Assembly: GCA_002104905.1 (NCBI GenBank)
Contig: MCFE01000028.1
Location: 163,862-227,861, forward strand
Source of the DNA: Basidiobolus meristosporus CBS 931.73
Lineage: Eukaryota; Basidiobolomycota; Basidiobolomycetes; Basidiobolales; Basidiobolaceae
Reading direction: 5' to 3'
DNA: 64,000 bases
How positions within the stretch are numbered: the first letter of the stretch is position 1; the number at the start of each line of letters is the position of its first letter. Positions 10,608 through 26,264 of the stretch are shown in pieces. Both the position numbers and the translations under genes were made by a program. Under the pieces are notes generated by a model that saw only the letters and a program-made list of their open reading frames with translations, had not been told where the DNA came from and searched no databases.

Positions 10608-11189
10608 ATGACAAATCCTCTGGAGCAATTGGCCAACACAAACACCTGCGGTTCCCTCATTTTCTGCAAGGAATGCGGAAACCTTCTGGACATGTTGGGT
10701 GACAACGACATCATTGTATGCGGCATGTGTGGACTCACCCAGAAGACTGACGGTGGGACTTGACCTTCCTTAACCATTGCTAGAAGTCTGGTTTCTGACG
10801 TAGTGTTTTTGCTTAGCTTTCGGCGACTTTGAGGTGATCACACGTAGTAGTGAGCACGCTTTCCCTTCAGCCCTGAAAAACAAGCGCTCTCTGGTTCAGC
10901 AGCAACCCAAGAAGCGTGAAGCCGCAGCCACGGTACTTTCCCCCTGCTAACACGAAAAATGCCCACCAGCAACTAACCCTCCGCTCCAACAACAGATCAA
11001 AGAGAAATGTCCCAAGTGTGGTGCGCCCGAAATGTCCTTCCATACCATGCAGCTTCGTTCGGCTGATGAAGGACAGACCGTTTTCTACAACTGTACGAAA
11101 TGCGGGTATGTAGCCAATAGTGCCTCCTCATGTTCAGTGGTTTCTGACGCTTTCTTTCCTCTAGTTACAAATACTCCATCAACAGTTAA
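10608..11189 (+). CDS. RPA12: RNA polymerase I subunit RPA12
   Basis: Four exons: 10608-10752, 10817-10932, 10996-11105, 11165-11189; 131 aa. It has two zinc ribbons: N-terminal FCKECGNLL...VCGMCG and C-terminal [20 protein letters not shown]...NCTKCGYKYS. The second resembles TFIIS, including the acidic hairpin RSADEG before the last cysteine pair. RPA12 (A12.2) supports RNA cleavage and termination by RNA polymerase I in the nucleolus. RPB9 and TFIIS are alternatives, but length, the short linker and the acidic hairpin in a small subunit fit RPA12 best. It converges with RPA34, another Pol I subunit, 275 bases downstream. Confidence 0.9.
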
Positions 11190-11464
11190 TTCTCTGGGCG
11201 TCCGATGGTTTTCCTACTTTATTTCTCGGGTGTTGCGGGATCACTGGTTCCGTTAGACGATTTCATTTGATTGCAATGTATAGACAACGAAAAGTATTCT
11301 GAATAAATCTTGCCGACATACTTCCTCTCTACAAATGAGTCGATGGTGTATTTATTCAATTCTAATTGGAAGTAATATAATGTACGTCATTACAGTTACA
11401 GTAAACGGGGCTTTGATGGGCGGTGGTCAATGAGGTTTATGGGTGGTTCGTCAAGAGGAGGAGA

Positions 11465-12341
11465 TCACTGATGCTTGGACTTCTTCTTGGCGCTCTTCTC
11501 TTTCTTGGGCTTCTTGGATTTTTGGGGAGTCGAAGGTGTACTCTCAACCTCGGCAATCTCCCTCTTCTCCCCTAAAACGCGGGTCAGTATTGAGGTTGAC
11601 GCCGTGCGAAATGGATGGCATTCCTACCTGTGTCGAAGCCATAGGGTTTGAATCGCATTTTAAGTCCTTCGGGGTGGGCGCGTGGGACGTATTCACGGTC
11701 ACGAATGGTGGTGGCAACTTCGGTCGAGTCAGGGATATCGACTTTCTGAACGAGATTGAGCTTGCGAGCGAACTTGGTAGGGGCTAATCAACAATAAATC
11801 TTGCTTGAGAACCCAGTATTCCACTGCCAATGCGACTTCCTAACGATCCTTACCGCTAGTGTACTTGCTTCCCTTGGCACCGTTAGGCAACAGACAGTAC
11901 ATGGCGTCCATCTCTTGACCGCCTCTGGAGTTGGATTTTTCGTTATCCTCCAGGACTTCAAAGAGCTCGTATTCCCGCTCGGCAGCAGCCTTCAAACTGC
12001 CGATTTTCTTCTCCTTCCCTTCGGGGAGTTTGATCTTAAGGCCGTTCAGTTGCTCTGCAGAAATCTTTCGAGAAGTCAATCGGACTAAATCACTTGAACT
12101 ACCGAGAAGTACCCTTCAAACTTACATCGAGTGGAACACGAATCAACCACAGTTCTTTGTCGTCGCCGATCTCTGACAGTTGGAACGGGGTTTCCTGGGT
12201 GAATTTGGCCAAGGCGAAATCTTCGGGTGGTTGATATTCCCTAGGAAGCAATTCACGTTGGTTTAGTCAAGTTTCTAGCCTCCAGGGCTGGCCGACAAAC
12301 GGGTGCCGGACACCGGCCCGAACTTGGGGAAATGCTTACAT
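11465..12341 (-). CDS. RPA34: RNA polymerase I subunit RPA34 (A34.5-like)
   Basis: Five exons (minus strand): 12340-12341, 12126-12240, 11854-12064, 11628-11783, 11465-11571; 196 aa. The core has KELWLIRVPLDISAEQLNGL, matching the conserved WLI-x-P...DIS-x-L region of the A34.5/CAST family, and the tail is lysine-rich (KKSKKPKKEKSAKKKSKHQ), also typical. With RPA49 it forms a TFIIF-like heterodimer on Pol I. The start is odd: the only in-frame ATG before MEYQPPEDFALAKF is made by splicing, with AT from exon 1 (12340-12341) and G from exon 2. Internal acceptor 12065 is an AAG site chosen by frame and by the family match. An alternative would be a non-ATG start, which I consider less likely. 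Confidence 0.82.
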
Positions 12342-12734
12342 GTTGTCTAGTGGACCTTCTCTATCTGGAGTACTTGGGGAAATAAAACAAAAATAAAAAG
12401 GTTACCCACATATTTGGGAATGGTACGAATTTGTTGGTTAAGCAGGGTTTTTTTCATCCCGATTTTTTTTTCTTACACATTCAGTCACAAAAGTCGTCTA
12501 AGTTATGCAAATTGCCGAATGGTCGAGTGTTGCTTGGTAGCGAAACATTTATGTGGTCTTTGGGTGGAGTTCTAGTTGGAACCTATTGTATGTATGGGTC
12601 ATTATGGCGGTAGGAGAGACTTATGTAAGTGTGAGGAAACCAAGAAAAATAGGACAATAATTGAACAGGTGAATGATGTGGTTACAAAAAGTGCACTGAG
12701 GTCACAAATATGATAGGGAGAAGCGCATCACGGC
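12342..12734. other. Intergenic
   Basis: It is the upstream region of RPA34 and the 3' flank of the SRPK gene, both on the minus strand. Nothing else was recognised. Confidence 0.6.
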
Positions 12735-16677
<3,943 letters not shown>

Positions 16678-16919
16678 TGCTTTATTTACTTTGTTGAGTT
16701 TGATTGTTCCTCCTCTCAACCCACTGTATTAATTGTAAATAAACGACCTACCCTTTGCTATGTTAGACCAGGTTGATTGCTTGAAAGGGGGTCAGATTTC
16801 GATTATGATTAATTGCATCCCACCGATTGTGCGATTATGCGATTGAACGAATGGTCTATATAATTGGTGTGAATGGCGGTTACGATGGTGCTTCAGGAAT
16901 ACCTCTTTCCCTCAGAACA

Positions 16920-17801
16920 ATGGAGTTGCCGCTGATTCAATATAAACGCTCAGAATACATCGAGACGGTATGCTAAGACGTGATTCCCTCCAATTACCCT
17001 CCCGCCACGTATTTACTGATGATGCGCAACGTAGGATACTGGAAATAAAGTCAGCCGAAAGTCGGTTATCTGTGGCAGTCAAAATATTATTCTTGGAGGA
17101 AAAGTAGGAATGCTTTGGGGATAGCAGAATCCCGAATCCAAACTATGTACTAAGATGACAACTGACCTAGACAATCATCCAAACAAACTGCGTGATTCGC
17201 GGTGATCTAAGGAGAACCGGCGGTGGCCACGCGGTGGTAGTAGCCATCGGGAGATACTGCCTGCTTTCCCAAGGCTCGGTCATCCGTCCTCCTTATAAGA
17301 CATACAAAGGGTACGAAGCGGTGTACATTGTATTTGGTGGTGCAATATCTTAGCGTTTGAAAACCACAGGATTTTCAGCTACTATCCGATGAAGATTGGT
17401 GACCACGTATCTATCGGCGAAGGCAGCATTATCGAAGCAGCAACCATTGGATCCTACGTACACATTGGCAAGAACTGTATAATTGTAAATATACGTAATC
17501 AAGGCAACCGTGTATGCTATCCATCCACTGACCAGAATGGCTGCCATTCTAGGGACGCTTTGCCATCATCAAGGATTGCTGCAAGATAGAGGATAACACG
17601 GTGATTCCGCCCAACACCGTGGTTCCCTCGTTTTCTGTCTATTCCGGATCGCCAGGTTTGTGGACCATCTTTGATGTGGGGGCAACCTTAGGCTAACGGG
17701 CCATTTTAGGAGTATTTGTTGACGAGCTGCCGGAGTCCACTCAAGAGATGTTTGAGGCCCGAACCAAAGATTATTACTCAAAGTTTACTCCAGGAGAATA
17801 G
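16920..17801 (+). CDS. DCTN5: Dynactin subunit 5 (p25)
   Basis: Six exons: 16920-16967, 17035-17103, 17171-17310, 17370-17484, 17553-17655, 17710-17801; 188 aa. It shows imperfect hexapeptide repeats of a left-handed beta helix ([39 protein letters not shown]) and the p25-type N terminus ([20 protein letters not shown]). p25 sits in the pointed-end complex of dynactin and helps link dynein to endosomes. Length matches the family (about 180-190 aa). Dynactin p25 is found in animals and filamentous fungi but not in budding yeast. Confidence 0.93.
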
Positions 17802-18167
17802 GCGGAGGGAATGGTCTGTGAAATCCCTCGTTGCTTTCTGCGAGGCGGAGGATGTTCTTGTAATCTACCTAATTTTAATCACTATATTCTGGAATAAAGC
17901 GCCTTGCTTATATTGCCAAATTGGCCAACCCAACGAAAAACAAACCATCCTCGAACACCCGAGTCATAGAGCATCTGAAAAAATTCGACACTTGCGATTG
18001 GTAGAGCAGATTTCTACAAATTGCCACATGTCAGATTGTGTGCCTTCCTCTTTTCTGCATTCTCATCCGTTTCCTCACGAGTGGTTAGTATCTGAGCAGC
18101 ATTCAGTTGAATCCATCAAACAACGAATACTTACTTACACCTTACTTCGCAGGGATAGTATTTCAAA
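17802..18167. other. Upstream region of RPL9
   Basis: It holds the 3' end of DCTN5 (gaataaa near 17891) and the promoter and leader of RPL9. A CT-rich stretch precedes the ATG. A leader intron is possible but cannot be shown. Confidence 0.55.
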
Positions 18168-18737
18168 ATGAAGGATATCTACAAGGAAGAAGAACTCACC
18201 ATCCCTGAGGGCGTTACTGTTGACGTCAAGGCCAGAGTTGTCCGTGTCAAGGGTCCCCGTGGTACTCTCAGCAAGGACTTCCACCATGTCAACATGGATA
18301 TCAAGAAGATCAGCGCCACCAAGATCCGCCTTGTTATCTGGCACGGTGCCCGCAAGCATGTTGCTTGCCTTCGTACTATTCGCTCCCTCATCCAAAACAT
18401 GATCACCGGTGTTACCAAGGGATTCCTTTACAAGATGCGCTTTGTATATGCCCATTTCCCCATCAACGTTAACATCACTGATGACGGTAAATTCGTCGAA
18501 ATCCGTAACTTCTTGGGTGAGAAGGTTATCCGCAAGGTTCAAATGCTTGAGGGTGTTACCATCCAGCACTCCGAGAGCCAAAAGGACGAGATCATCCTCC
18601 AAGGTAACTCTCTCGAGAACGTCTCTCAATCCGCCGCTTCTATCCAGCAATCTACCCTTGCCAAGAACAAGGATATCCGTAAGTTCTTGGATGGTATCTA
18701 CGTTTCTGAGAAGACCAACGTCGTTCTCGAGGACTAA
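18168..18737 (+). CDS. RPL9: 60S ribosomal protein L9 (uL6)
   Basis: Single exon, 189 aa, the normal length for eukaryotic L9/uL6. The start [16 protein letters not shown] and the segments [12 protein letters not shown] and [21 protein letters not shown] are typical. The protein contacts the base of the stalk on the large ribosomal subunit. Codon use is strongly biased towards C-ending codons (for example AAG and GTC), as expected for a highly expressed gene. It is one of the few genes here without a coding intron. Confidence 0.97.
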   Translation: MKDIYKEEELTIPEGVTVDVKARVVRVKGPRGTLSKDFHHVNMDIKKISATKIRLVIWHGARKHVACLRTIRSLIQNMITGVTKGFLYKMRFVYAHFPINVNITDDGKFVEIRNFLGEKVIRKVQMLEGVTIQHSESQKDEIILQGNSLENVSQSAASIQQSTLAKNKDIRKFLDGIYVSEKTNVVLED

Positions 18738-18987
18738 ACCCAATATTAGAGTGAAGTTTGGAAACTATCATTTGGTACTCCTGATGAAAAATAATCACAT
18801 CCTTCCTTTATAAATATACAACTCATTGAATAAACTAGTATGAGTGAATGTCACATCGTTTGTCCAATCAGAACCCGGGCTGAGTCTACATATGGTGACT
18901 CTTTTGGGTGATGTCAATGCTATTCGTCATGGATTGTTTATATTCTGGTGGCCTTATTGTTGTTTCTTGGTTGCCTTTCCCTTCGAC

Positions 18988-21356
18988 ATGGCTGAAGATA
19001 TACCTACCCAGAGCAACTTCGACCCGCTAAGCAGGGTCAATACTACCACCACACTAAGTTTCCTTAGGTATCACAGGGATCAGTTGGCTGGGAAGCCGGT
19101 GAATTATTATGCTGACTATGTTCTAGTCTTCAAGTATAACACTCCAGCCTCGAAAGCCACCTCAGAAGAGCGTCAGAAAGATGAGCAGCAAGCAATCTTA
19201 AGCTTTGAAAAGCTTACTACCAAACTTCGTAAAGCTGGTTTGGAATTCGAAGCCAGAAAAGGATCTTCGGGGAAACTTCTGCTGTTTATTATGTGTCCGG
19301 TGGCAAGAGTGAAGCAGGAGCTTGAAAACTCTAGGTACTTTATCATGTATGTCGGTATCATGGTGATCCCTTTCTTATCCTTTTGTTCCATAGAGTCCAA
19401 GATTGGCTTTCAGGCGTTAGTGTGTCGCCTGTTGAAAGAGGTGGTAGTATTGCTCGTTCTCTCAGCGAAAAAAGCGCTGATCTTACCGATTCCGAGCGCC
19501 TTCGCTTGGTCCATCGTATTATAGTGGGCGCTGAAGAGGACGGGTGTGCTGGGCTTGATCCTGAAAGTGTAGACGAAGTTGATGCGTTATTTCCCATTCA
19601 TGATCGCAAGTATAACAAGGTAGCTTATACATAGTATACATTGAGATGAATCTTCCACTAGACAATATTGGCTTGAACTTTCAGAAATGGCTTAAAAAAT
19701 GGTCTACATCATGGCGAATCAAACAGGACGACTTACAGGACTTACGAAACCATTTCGGTGAAACGGTACTCTTACTTTCCCTGTTGTTGTGTGATCAAAC
19801 CATTGACAATTTATCGTGCACTTCAGATTGCTTTTTATTTCGAATTTCTCCAGTACTATTTCTTCTCGTTGGCTATTCCAACCGCCGCCGGCATGCTTGC
19901 TTACTTCATGAACGGTGAATTCTCCATCGTGTTCTCTGCTTTTACTGTTGGTTGGGGAGTCGTGTTTTTGGAGTTATGGAAACGACGTGAACGTGAATTG
20001 GCCATTTGGTGGAATGTTAGAAACTGCTCCAAAGTAGAGCAGCGTAGATCAGCATACGTCCCTTCTAGCACCGTGCGGGACTCAATCACCGGCGAGACTA
20101 TTTATTACACTCCTCTATGGGAGTCGTGGGGCAAAAGAGCAGCTACCATCCCCGTTATTATCTTGGGAGGACTGTTGTTTTCATTGGTAGTTGGTATAGT
20201 TTTTGCTGTGGAGGTATTCCTTAACGAGCTTTATCAAGGACCATTCCACGAGTACTTGGTCCTGTTCCCAGTCATACTTTATTCTGCCAGTATCCCATAT
20301 CTCAGCCAAGTGTATACGGATTTGGCGCGCAAACTCAACGACTTCGAAAACCACGAAACCGACTCTGAGTATAATGCCTTTTTAACCTACAAAGTGTGCT
20401 TGGTGAACTTCCTGGTTGGATTTCTGTCAATCTTCTTGGTCGCGTGGGTGTACATCCCCCAAAAGGAGAGGTTAGAACAACTGATTGTTAGCACCTCTTC
20501 CATCAAAACTGTCCACAGCAGCGTTGGACCGGAGAGACTCCAGGCACAACTTATGTACTTCGTGTTGACTGCTCAGGCGATCAGCTTTGCTACAGAAGTG
20601 ATAGTCCCCATAGCAACCAGATATGCAGCCACCAAGGCCCAGAGCATCAAGGAGAAAGTCATCAAAACGTCTACTAGCGAAGAACAAGATGAGTTTGTCC
20701 GTGAAGACGAAAAAGATTTTATCAGCAGAATCATCTCAGAAAGCAAACTACCACAATACGATGTTTATGAGGATTATGCTGAGATGGTCACCCAGTTTGG
20801 CTACGTTACCCTGTTCTCCACCATTTGGACTTTAACCCCACTAGCCGCATTTGTTAACAACTGGGTTGAGATGAGATCAGACGCAGCCAAAATATGTATC
20901 AATACCAGGCGCCCCATTCCCAGCCGAACGGATACCATCGGCCCATGGCTAGATAATCTAAGCATACTCACCTGGTTATCGTCGTTGACTAACACTGTTC
21001 TCGTTTACCAATTCCGCCATTGGAATCAGCAAGTGAACCATGACTCGTACTCGTACACCCATCGAGTGATCTACGGGATTGTAATTGCAGTATTGGCGGA
21101 GCACACTTTCTTCCTGTTTAGACATTTTATTAGAGTTGTCGTGAAATCGGTTCCCAGTTGGGTCGACGAAATAGTCCGGAAAGAGGAATACGAAATGAAG
21201 CAAGAGATCCTGAAGTCTAGTCAAACTGCCGTCAACCAAGCAGGTGCAAGTCAGGTCGCCGCTGAGGCTAACACCGAAACCCCTGTTCCATATGGTTTCC
21301 AACAAGCAGTGGATATTGGCATTTCCGAGATCCAAGGTTCCTTCAAGAATTCTTGA
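18988..21356 (+). CDS. Anoctamin (TMEM16) family membrane protein
   Basis: Four exons: 18988-19334, 19394-19619, 19685-19765, 19827-21356; 727 aa. The N terminus is cytosolic with a ferredoxin-like domain (residues ~30-130), followed by about ten membrane segments. Family hallmarks include ETIAFYFEFLQYYFF, GVVFLELWKRRERELAIWW and AAFVNNWVEMRSDAAKICI, the last holding acidic residues (E and D) at the known calcium-site helix. Fungal members act as calcium-dependent lipid scramblases (Aspergillus, Nectria) or as ER-plasma membrane tethers (yeast Ist2). No long basic Ist2-like tail is present, so scramblase is the better guess. The ATG at 18988 is preferred because upstream in-frame codons lack an ATG. 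Confidence 0.92.
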
Positions 21357-21753
21357 AACAACAACTACCTCAATTTGCTTCCTACAATAAAGCCTTACAA
21401 ATGCTCCTCTCAGGGCTTTTGAAAATCAGACAAATGAATATGCTGGGTAAAGCTCATGGTTTCCTCTCCCTCATATGGATGTCGCCACCTTTGAGTTGTC
21501 AATGATGAATGATTGATTTTGGATTAATATACATATATGTAGTTTTGATATTGACTACATACACTAGATGATATTCAACCTTCCGCAATATGCTCAACAA
21601 ATCATCATTTCCGGAGGGAAAAATTTGTCCTACAAATGGAGAAGTGGAATAATTCTCGGTTCAAGTTAATTAGAATAATTTCTGGTGAGTAATCAAGGAG
21701 CATCTTTGTGGTATTCTTTACATTGGAGTGCTTCCTACATCGTGTTTCACACC
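21357..21753. other. Intergenic
   Basis: It holds the 3' end of the anoctamin gene (aataaag near 21387) and an AT-rich promoter region. Nothing else was recognised. Confidence 0.6.
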
Positions 21754-24675
21754 ATGAACCAATTCCAAAGTACCCGCCAGCTACTAAGAGGGGCATCCCG
21801 TCTTACTAGTAGAAGTCTTGGGTCTCTAAATCGGACTTTCCCCTCTCGGTTGCCCACAAAACTCTCCTTGGAAACCAGATATTCGAAGTTCCATTCTTTG
21901 TCGAGACAATTCTCAAAGCCTACTATACCCATAGAGCCTATATGTGTTCCGATCCCCGACATTTCAAAGACTAGTGAGAGTAAGCCTTACGAAAAGGAAG
22001 AAGGTCAGCGTCAAGTGTTCTCCAACTCCGCCCCGGACGACAAACCAAATGAAGGGAACGATCCACACGATGCTAATTCTCGGACTAGGGGTCGTCGTAC
22101 CCGTAAAATTAAAGACAAAAAAGCCAGCGGAGAATACACTCCGAGCATTCCTTCAGATTTCGTTCAGTTGAGGTATAAAAGCTTGGACAAGAATGAGTCC
22201 GATTTCTCAACCCTGTTGTATCCATTATCGGAAACCGTGAAGCAGGAAATGATTCTTGCTATTCAAGCTGCGTTGATACCTTCGCCTCAAGACTCTTCCG
22301 CTCAGGGACGCCGCAGTAATATTTTACTCGAATGCTCAGCTCCTGGGGCTTCAACTTACCTTGATGGTCTGGTTGAATGCTCTGCAAAAGAGCTCGGAGC
22401 AGATGTCCTCTCCTTTGATATCCACGATTTGATGGTCATGACTAATGACATATTTTCACGTACTAATGGTTCGTCGAATTCATTTTTCATTTATTGCCAG
22501 CTGTCACTTGTTCTAATACTTTGTATGTATAGTTAACCCTTGGCCAATCTTTCCCAGTAATTCCTCGATGATGTCTTCTTTTCCTGGCTCCCCATACGTC
22601 TCTAGTGATTCGTATGGACAAGATGATGATGAGGATGATGATATGGATGACGAAGACGATGGCTGGCAAGACAACGGTAAGCCAGGCGTACTAGTTATGG
22701 GCCAAGGTGAACCGTTTGGATCGATCGGCGAAGCATACAAGCAGAAATTAGAAGAGAAATTCGACCGTTTCTTTACCTCTTTGCTTTCGACCCCAGCCAA
22801 TGTAGCTGGTGAATCTAGACCATTGATTGTTCATTTCAAGGATTTTTCACATCTCGGAAACTCCCGGTTTTCTGTCATCGTCTTGAAATCTCTGATGGAA
22901 GTTGCACAGAAGGAGCGCCAGAAAGGACGACGCATAGTAGTTGTTGGTGGAGTAACACCGTCACTTTTGAACCCAATACCCGATGCAAAGAATCAATTGG
23001 TTCAAGACATCTCCTCTGTGGTGATGCAGCTGGTAGAGCGCGCGTCATATATTCCTAATTTCTACCAGATATCAATACCCACCCCGGAGGTCCCAAAGGC
23101 CTTAGGGGATGCGGAAAGCGGAAAGGATGACCACAAGTGGAAGCAAGAGCATCAAAGCGATAGAGAAAGATCCATTCATGAAATCAACATCAAGAACATA
23201 ATCAGTCTGTGCATCCGCAAAGGTGCCTCGTTGAATTACTATGACTATCAAAATTTCGGGGAGAACCTTTGGGATTTGGACGGTATTCGCCAGGAGGTTT
23301 GGAGCTTTGAGAAGGTTCACAGATTGACCACAGTAGCTATCGGCAGGGCTAGTATCGATCAACAAGATGCTGAAGTCAGCAATGTCCAATTGGAGCTGAG
23401 CCACTTCCAACAGGCTCTACAAGTTGTGAACACCAACCTTGGGCTTCGACCTGATAGCCTTACTGGCAGACTACAAAAAGAAAGTGAAGTGAACGACCCA
23501 TTCCGAAAGAACATATCCAAAGAGGACTGCAACTCCTATGAGAAGCGTATGCTTAGCTGTGTAGTAGATGCGCAATCCATTACCTCTGGATTCTCGGATA
23601 TTTGTACGAACTCGTCAACCATTCAAACTCTGCAGACATTGATTACTCTTCCATTGTTGCGGCCTCACCTCTTTGCCAGAGGTGTCTTAGCTCGACACTA
23701 TATTTCTGGACTCCTGCTCTTTGGTCCTCCTGGTACCGGTAAGACATTGCTTGCGAAAGCTGTAGCCAAGGAAAGCGGAAGCAACGTGTTGGAGATCAAG
23801 GGAAGCGATGTGTACAATAAGTATGTAGGGGAGGGAGAAAAGAACGTGAAGGTAGGATCTGCACTTTTTTGCAAAGCATAGGAACATACTGACTGAAGCC
23901 CCTTTTACAGGCCATTTTCTCCTTAGCGCGCAAACTATCACCATGTGTAGTATTTATCGACGAGGTTGATGCGCTCTTTTCTTCCCGCAGGAGTGATTCG
24001 AATGGCTCAGGAAAACGCGAGATCATCAATCAATTCATGGTCGAATGGGACGGACTGACTTCCAAAAACTCGGGAGTAATCATCATGGCAGCCACCAACA
24101 GACCATTTGACTTGGATGACGCAGTACTTCGAAGAATGCCTCGTAGAATTCTTGGTATGGTGTGGTCATTACAGATGATTTAGTTTCATTTCTAATCTAG
24201 TCGCTGTTTAGTCGACCTTCCCCAGCAGAAAGAACGTGAACAAATCCTTAAACTTCACTTGCGTGAAGAAACGTTGGATCCTTCGGTAGATATCAGTAAA
24301 ATTGCCCAGCAAACCTCGCTCTACTCAGGATCGGATTTGAAGAATGTATGCATCAGCGCGGCGTTGAACGCAGTGAAAGACTCTATCGCAAAGGAGATTA
24401 GCGCCAAACATTCGATAGACCCTAGCAAGCCCCTGGATTTATCTCTGTTGAGCAAATCTGATTTCTCGGAGGAAATCCAGCGGCCACTTTCACAAGCCGA
24501 CTTCGACAACGCTTTACTCCAAGTGGCTCCAAGTTGCTCGGACGAAATGCAGAGTGTGTTGGAATTACGCAAATGGGACAAGACCTATGGGGACGGCGCC
24601 AAGGCCCGAAACAAGAAGGCAAGCTATGGCTTCGGGATGGCTGACATACCTCTCGTCGCAGCTCAACAGAACTAA
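21754..24675 (+). CDS. Mitochondrial AAA ATPase, ATAD1/Msp1-related
   Basis: Four exons: 21754-22468, 22533-23851, 23911-24154, 24212-24675; 913 aa. The first ~70 residues are rich in Arg and Ser and lack acidic residues ([20 protein letters not shown]), as in mitochondrial presequences. A very acidic run ([13 protein letters not shown]) lies near residue 265. The single AAA module is C-terminal: Walker A GPPGTGKT (~640), Walker [12 protein letters not shown], sensor-1 [20 protein letters not shown], close to the Msp1/ATAD1 clade. It matches a large class of uncharacterised filamentous-fungal mitochondrial AAA proteins. Msp1 itself extracts tail-anchored proteins and is much shorter (about 360 aa), so the ~600-residue N-terminal part must give this protein a different job. 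Confidence 0.88.
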
Positions 24676-25015
24676 AAGACCCCGCTGGGGCCAACAGCTT
24701 TTTATATGATATGTGTCGACACATTCTGCATACACACCAACCATGCATATTAGGAATTGACTCACAAAATGTCCTATAGATACATCAATTGCTAATATTC
24801 TTCTCTGCATTCTATTTCACAATTTACACCGACATTCCTTCGAATTAACCATATGATCGTATTAAAATTGAACCCTCCGTGTACTTTTGAATGTGTTGAA
24901 TATGTACCAGTGCCCAACCATTGGTCTAATCCATCCCATCCAGAGAATAGGAAAATAAAGATGTGATTGCTTTAATCCATTGTATATATCTACATGAAGT
25001 GGGTGTGCGCCGATA
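24676..25015. other. Intergenic between convergent genes
   Basis: It contains the 3' ends of the AAA ATPase gene and of ATG10 (minus), with gaaaataaag near 24950 as a possible polyadenylation signal. No gene was seen. Confidence 0.55.
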
Positions 25016-25909
25016 TCACGTAAAGTATTTCAAGGGTAGGCTCAAGCCGACCGATGGCCCTATAAGGTTGATGTACATTGGGATATAGTCTTCAACCAGC
25101 AGCTCCTCCCCAGCAACTTCCCTCATGACATTGGCAGTCTCGCAAGGATGCAGCCTATAGAACGGAGTCCTCAAGATCGGATGCTCCTGAATATGCGGAG
25201 TTCAGCCAACTATATACTACGATAGATTCCGTTTGCTTACCATACAAGTCAAACCGCCGCCGAACTCGACCTTTCGAAGGTCATCTCGCAAATGGACGGA
25301 GGTCAACTGAAGGATTTGAGAATCCATCAAGTAACTTCCCTCTAAATGGTAGTTAGCACTAGAATGGGACGACAGCAGACCTCAGATAAGATACCATCGT
25401 TCCAACCACGCACAAATATCTCTGGAACTTGGTATGCTGCCGAGTACAATATATTGTATTCCAGGTTCCAGCGTGATTTCCCCTCTTCGCTATTCGCCAC
25501 TGTGTGTCGCGCGTTAGTGTTGACTTTGATGAACAACGCGCCGAGTCCCGTCACCTACCAAAGCAGCCTGCGTCTTCCTCCTCCAACTCCAACTCGGGAA
25601 ACTCGGCCAACTCCTGGCTGGCGACTTCGGAAGGGATGCACACGGATTTCCGATGCTCCAAGTAGCCGATCTTTACATACGGTTCCTGGCACGGGACTGG
25701 AGTAAGTAAGCGGGAATTGGGAAAGCAGTGGGGTTCTTCAAAAGTATTGGTGACAGGCCCCGCACTGGAACAGTGGAGAAAAGGGGCAGGGGATTGTAGA
25801 TACTCACACTTTGCTCTCTCCATCTCCAAGAACCATCACCTAGCTTCTTCGAACAAGCCAGGAATTCCTTGCAGGCAAGCTCGAATTGGCACCTGGTTAG
25901 AGCGATCAT
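25016..25909 (-). CDS. ATG10: ATG10, E2-like enzyme of autophagy
   Basis: Five exons: 25808-25909, 25559-25685, 25395-25499, 25241-25341, 25016-25186; 201 aa. The N terminus (LTRCQFELACKEFL) and WNLEYNILYSAAYQVPEIF match the core of Atg10 proteins, and EHPILRTPFYRLHPCETANV holds the conserved HPC with the catalytic cysteine. Atg10 accepts activated Atg12 from Atg7 and transfers it to Atg5, a step needed for autophagosome formation. The end (INLIGPSVGLSLPLKYF) is also family-like. Length is normal for ATG10 (170-220 aa). The gene is split into small exons and is easy to miss without splicing. It ends tail-to-tail with the AAA ATPase gene. Confidence 0.9.
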
Positions 25910-26264
25910 GCAGGCCAAATGCCGGCCAATCGGCCCATATAGACCAAGACCAAAATCCCGGGTGAACTGACTGCATATCCTGGCCAAGAATCAGTTTATT
26001 AATACTTCTTGATATTATAAGAATGATCATGCATGGGTCAATATCGTAAACTGACATAAACTTAGAGAAACCAGGGGATGGAGCCGCAGCAGGTTGCCAC
26101 GAGACCCACAATGGTGGCTGATGGAAATGGAACAAAGCGAAAGTGGTGCGGGGTGGAGGGGAAAGGGAAGGGAAAGGGAAAGGGGAAGGGGAAGAGGATG
26201 AAAACTAAATGAGATGTGTCGAAGTGCAATAATATACAACTATTGTTGATCTTGGGCATGCTGG
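25910..26264. other. Intergenic with polypurine tract
   Basis: It lies between the arginase stop and the ATG10 start (both minus strand). On the + strand it carries a run of aaggg and gaaagg units at about 26150-26205, read as CT-rich on the coding strand, a common feature of fungal promoters. Confidence 0.65.

Noticed and set aside
12431-12613. 60-codon plus-strand frame between RPA34 and SRPK
   Set aside because: It is T-rich and hydrophobic by composition, with no start context, splice signals or similarity.
18135-18743. 202-codon minus-strand frame opposite RPL9
   Set aside because: It is an antisense shadow of a highly expressed ribosomal protein gene.
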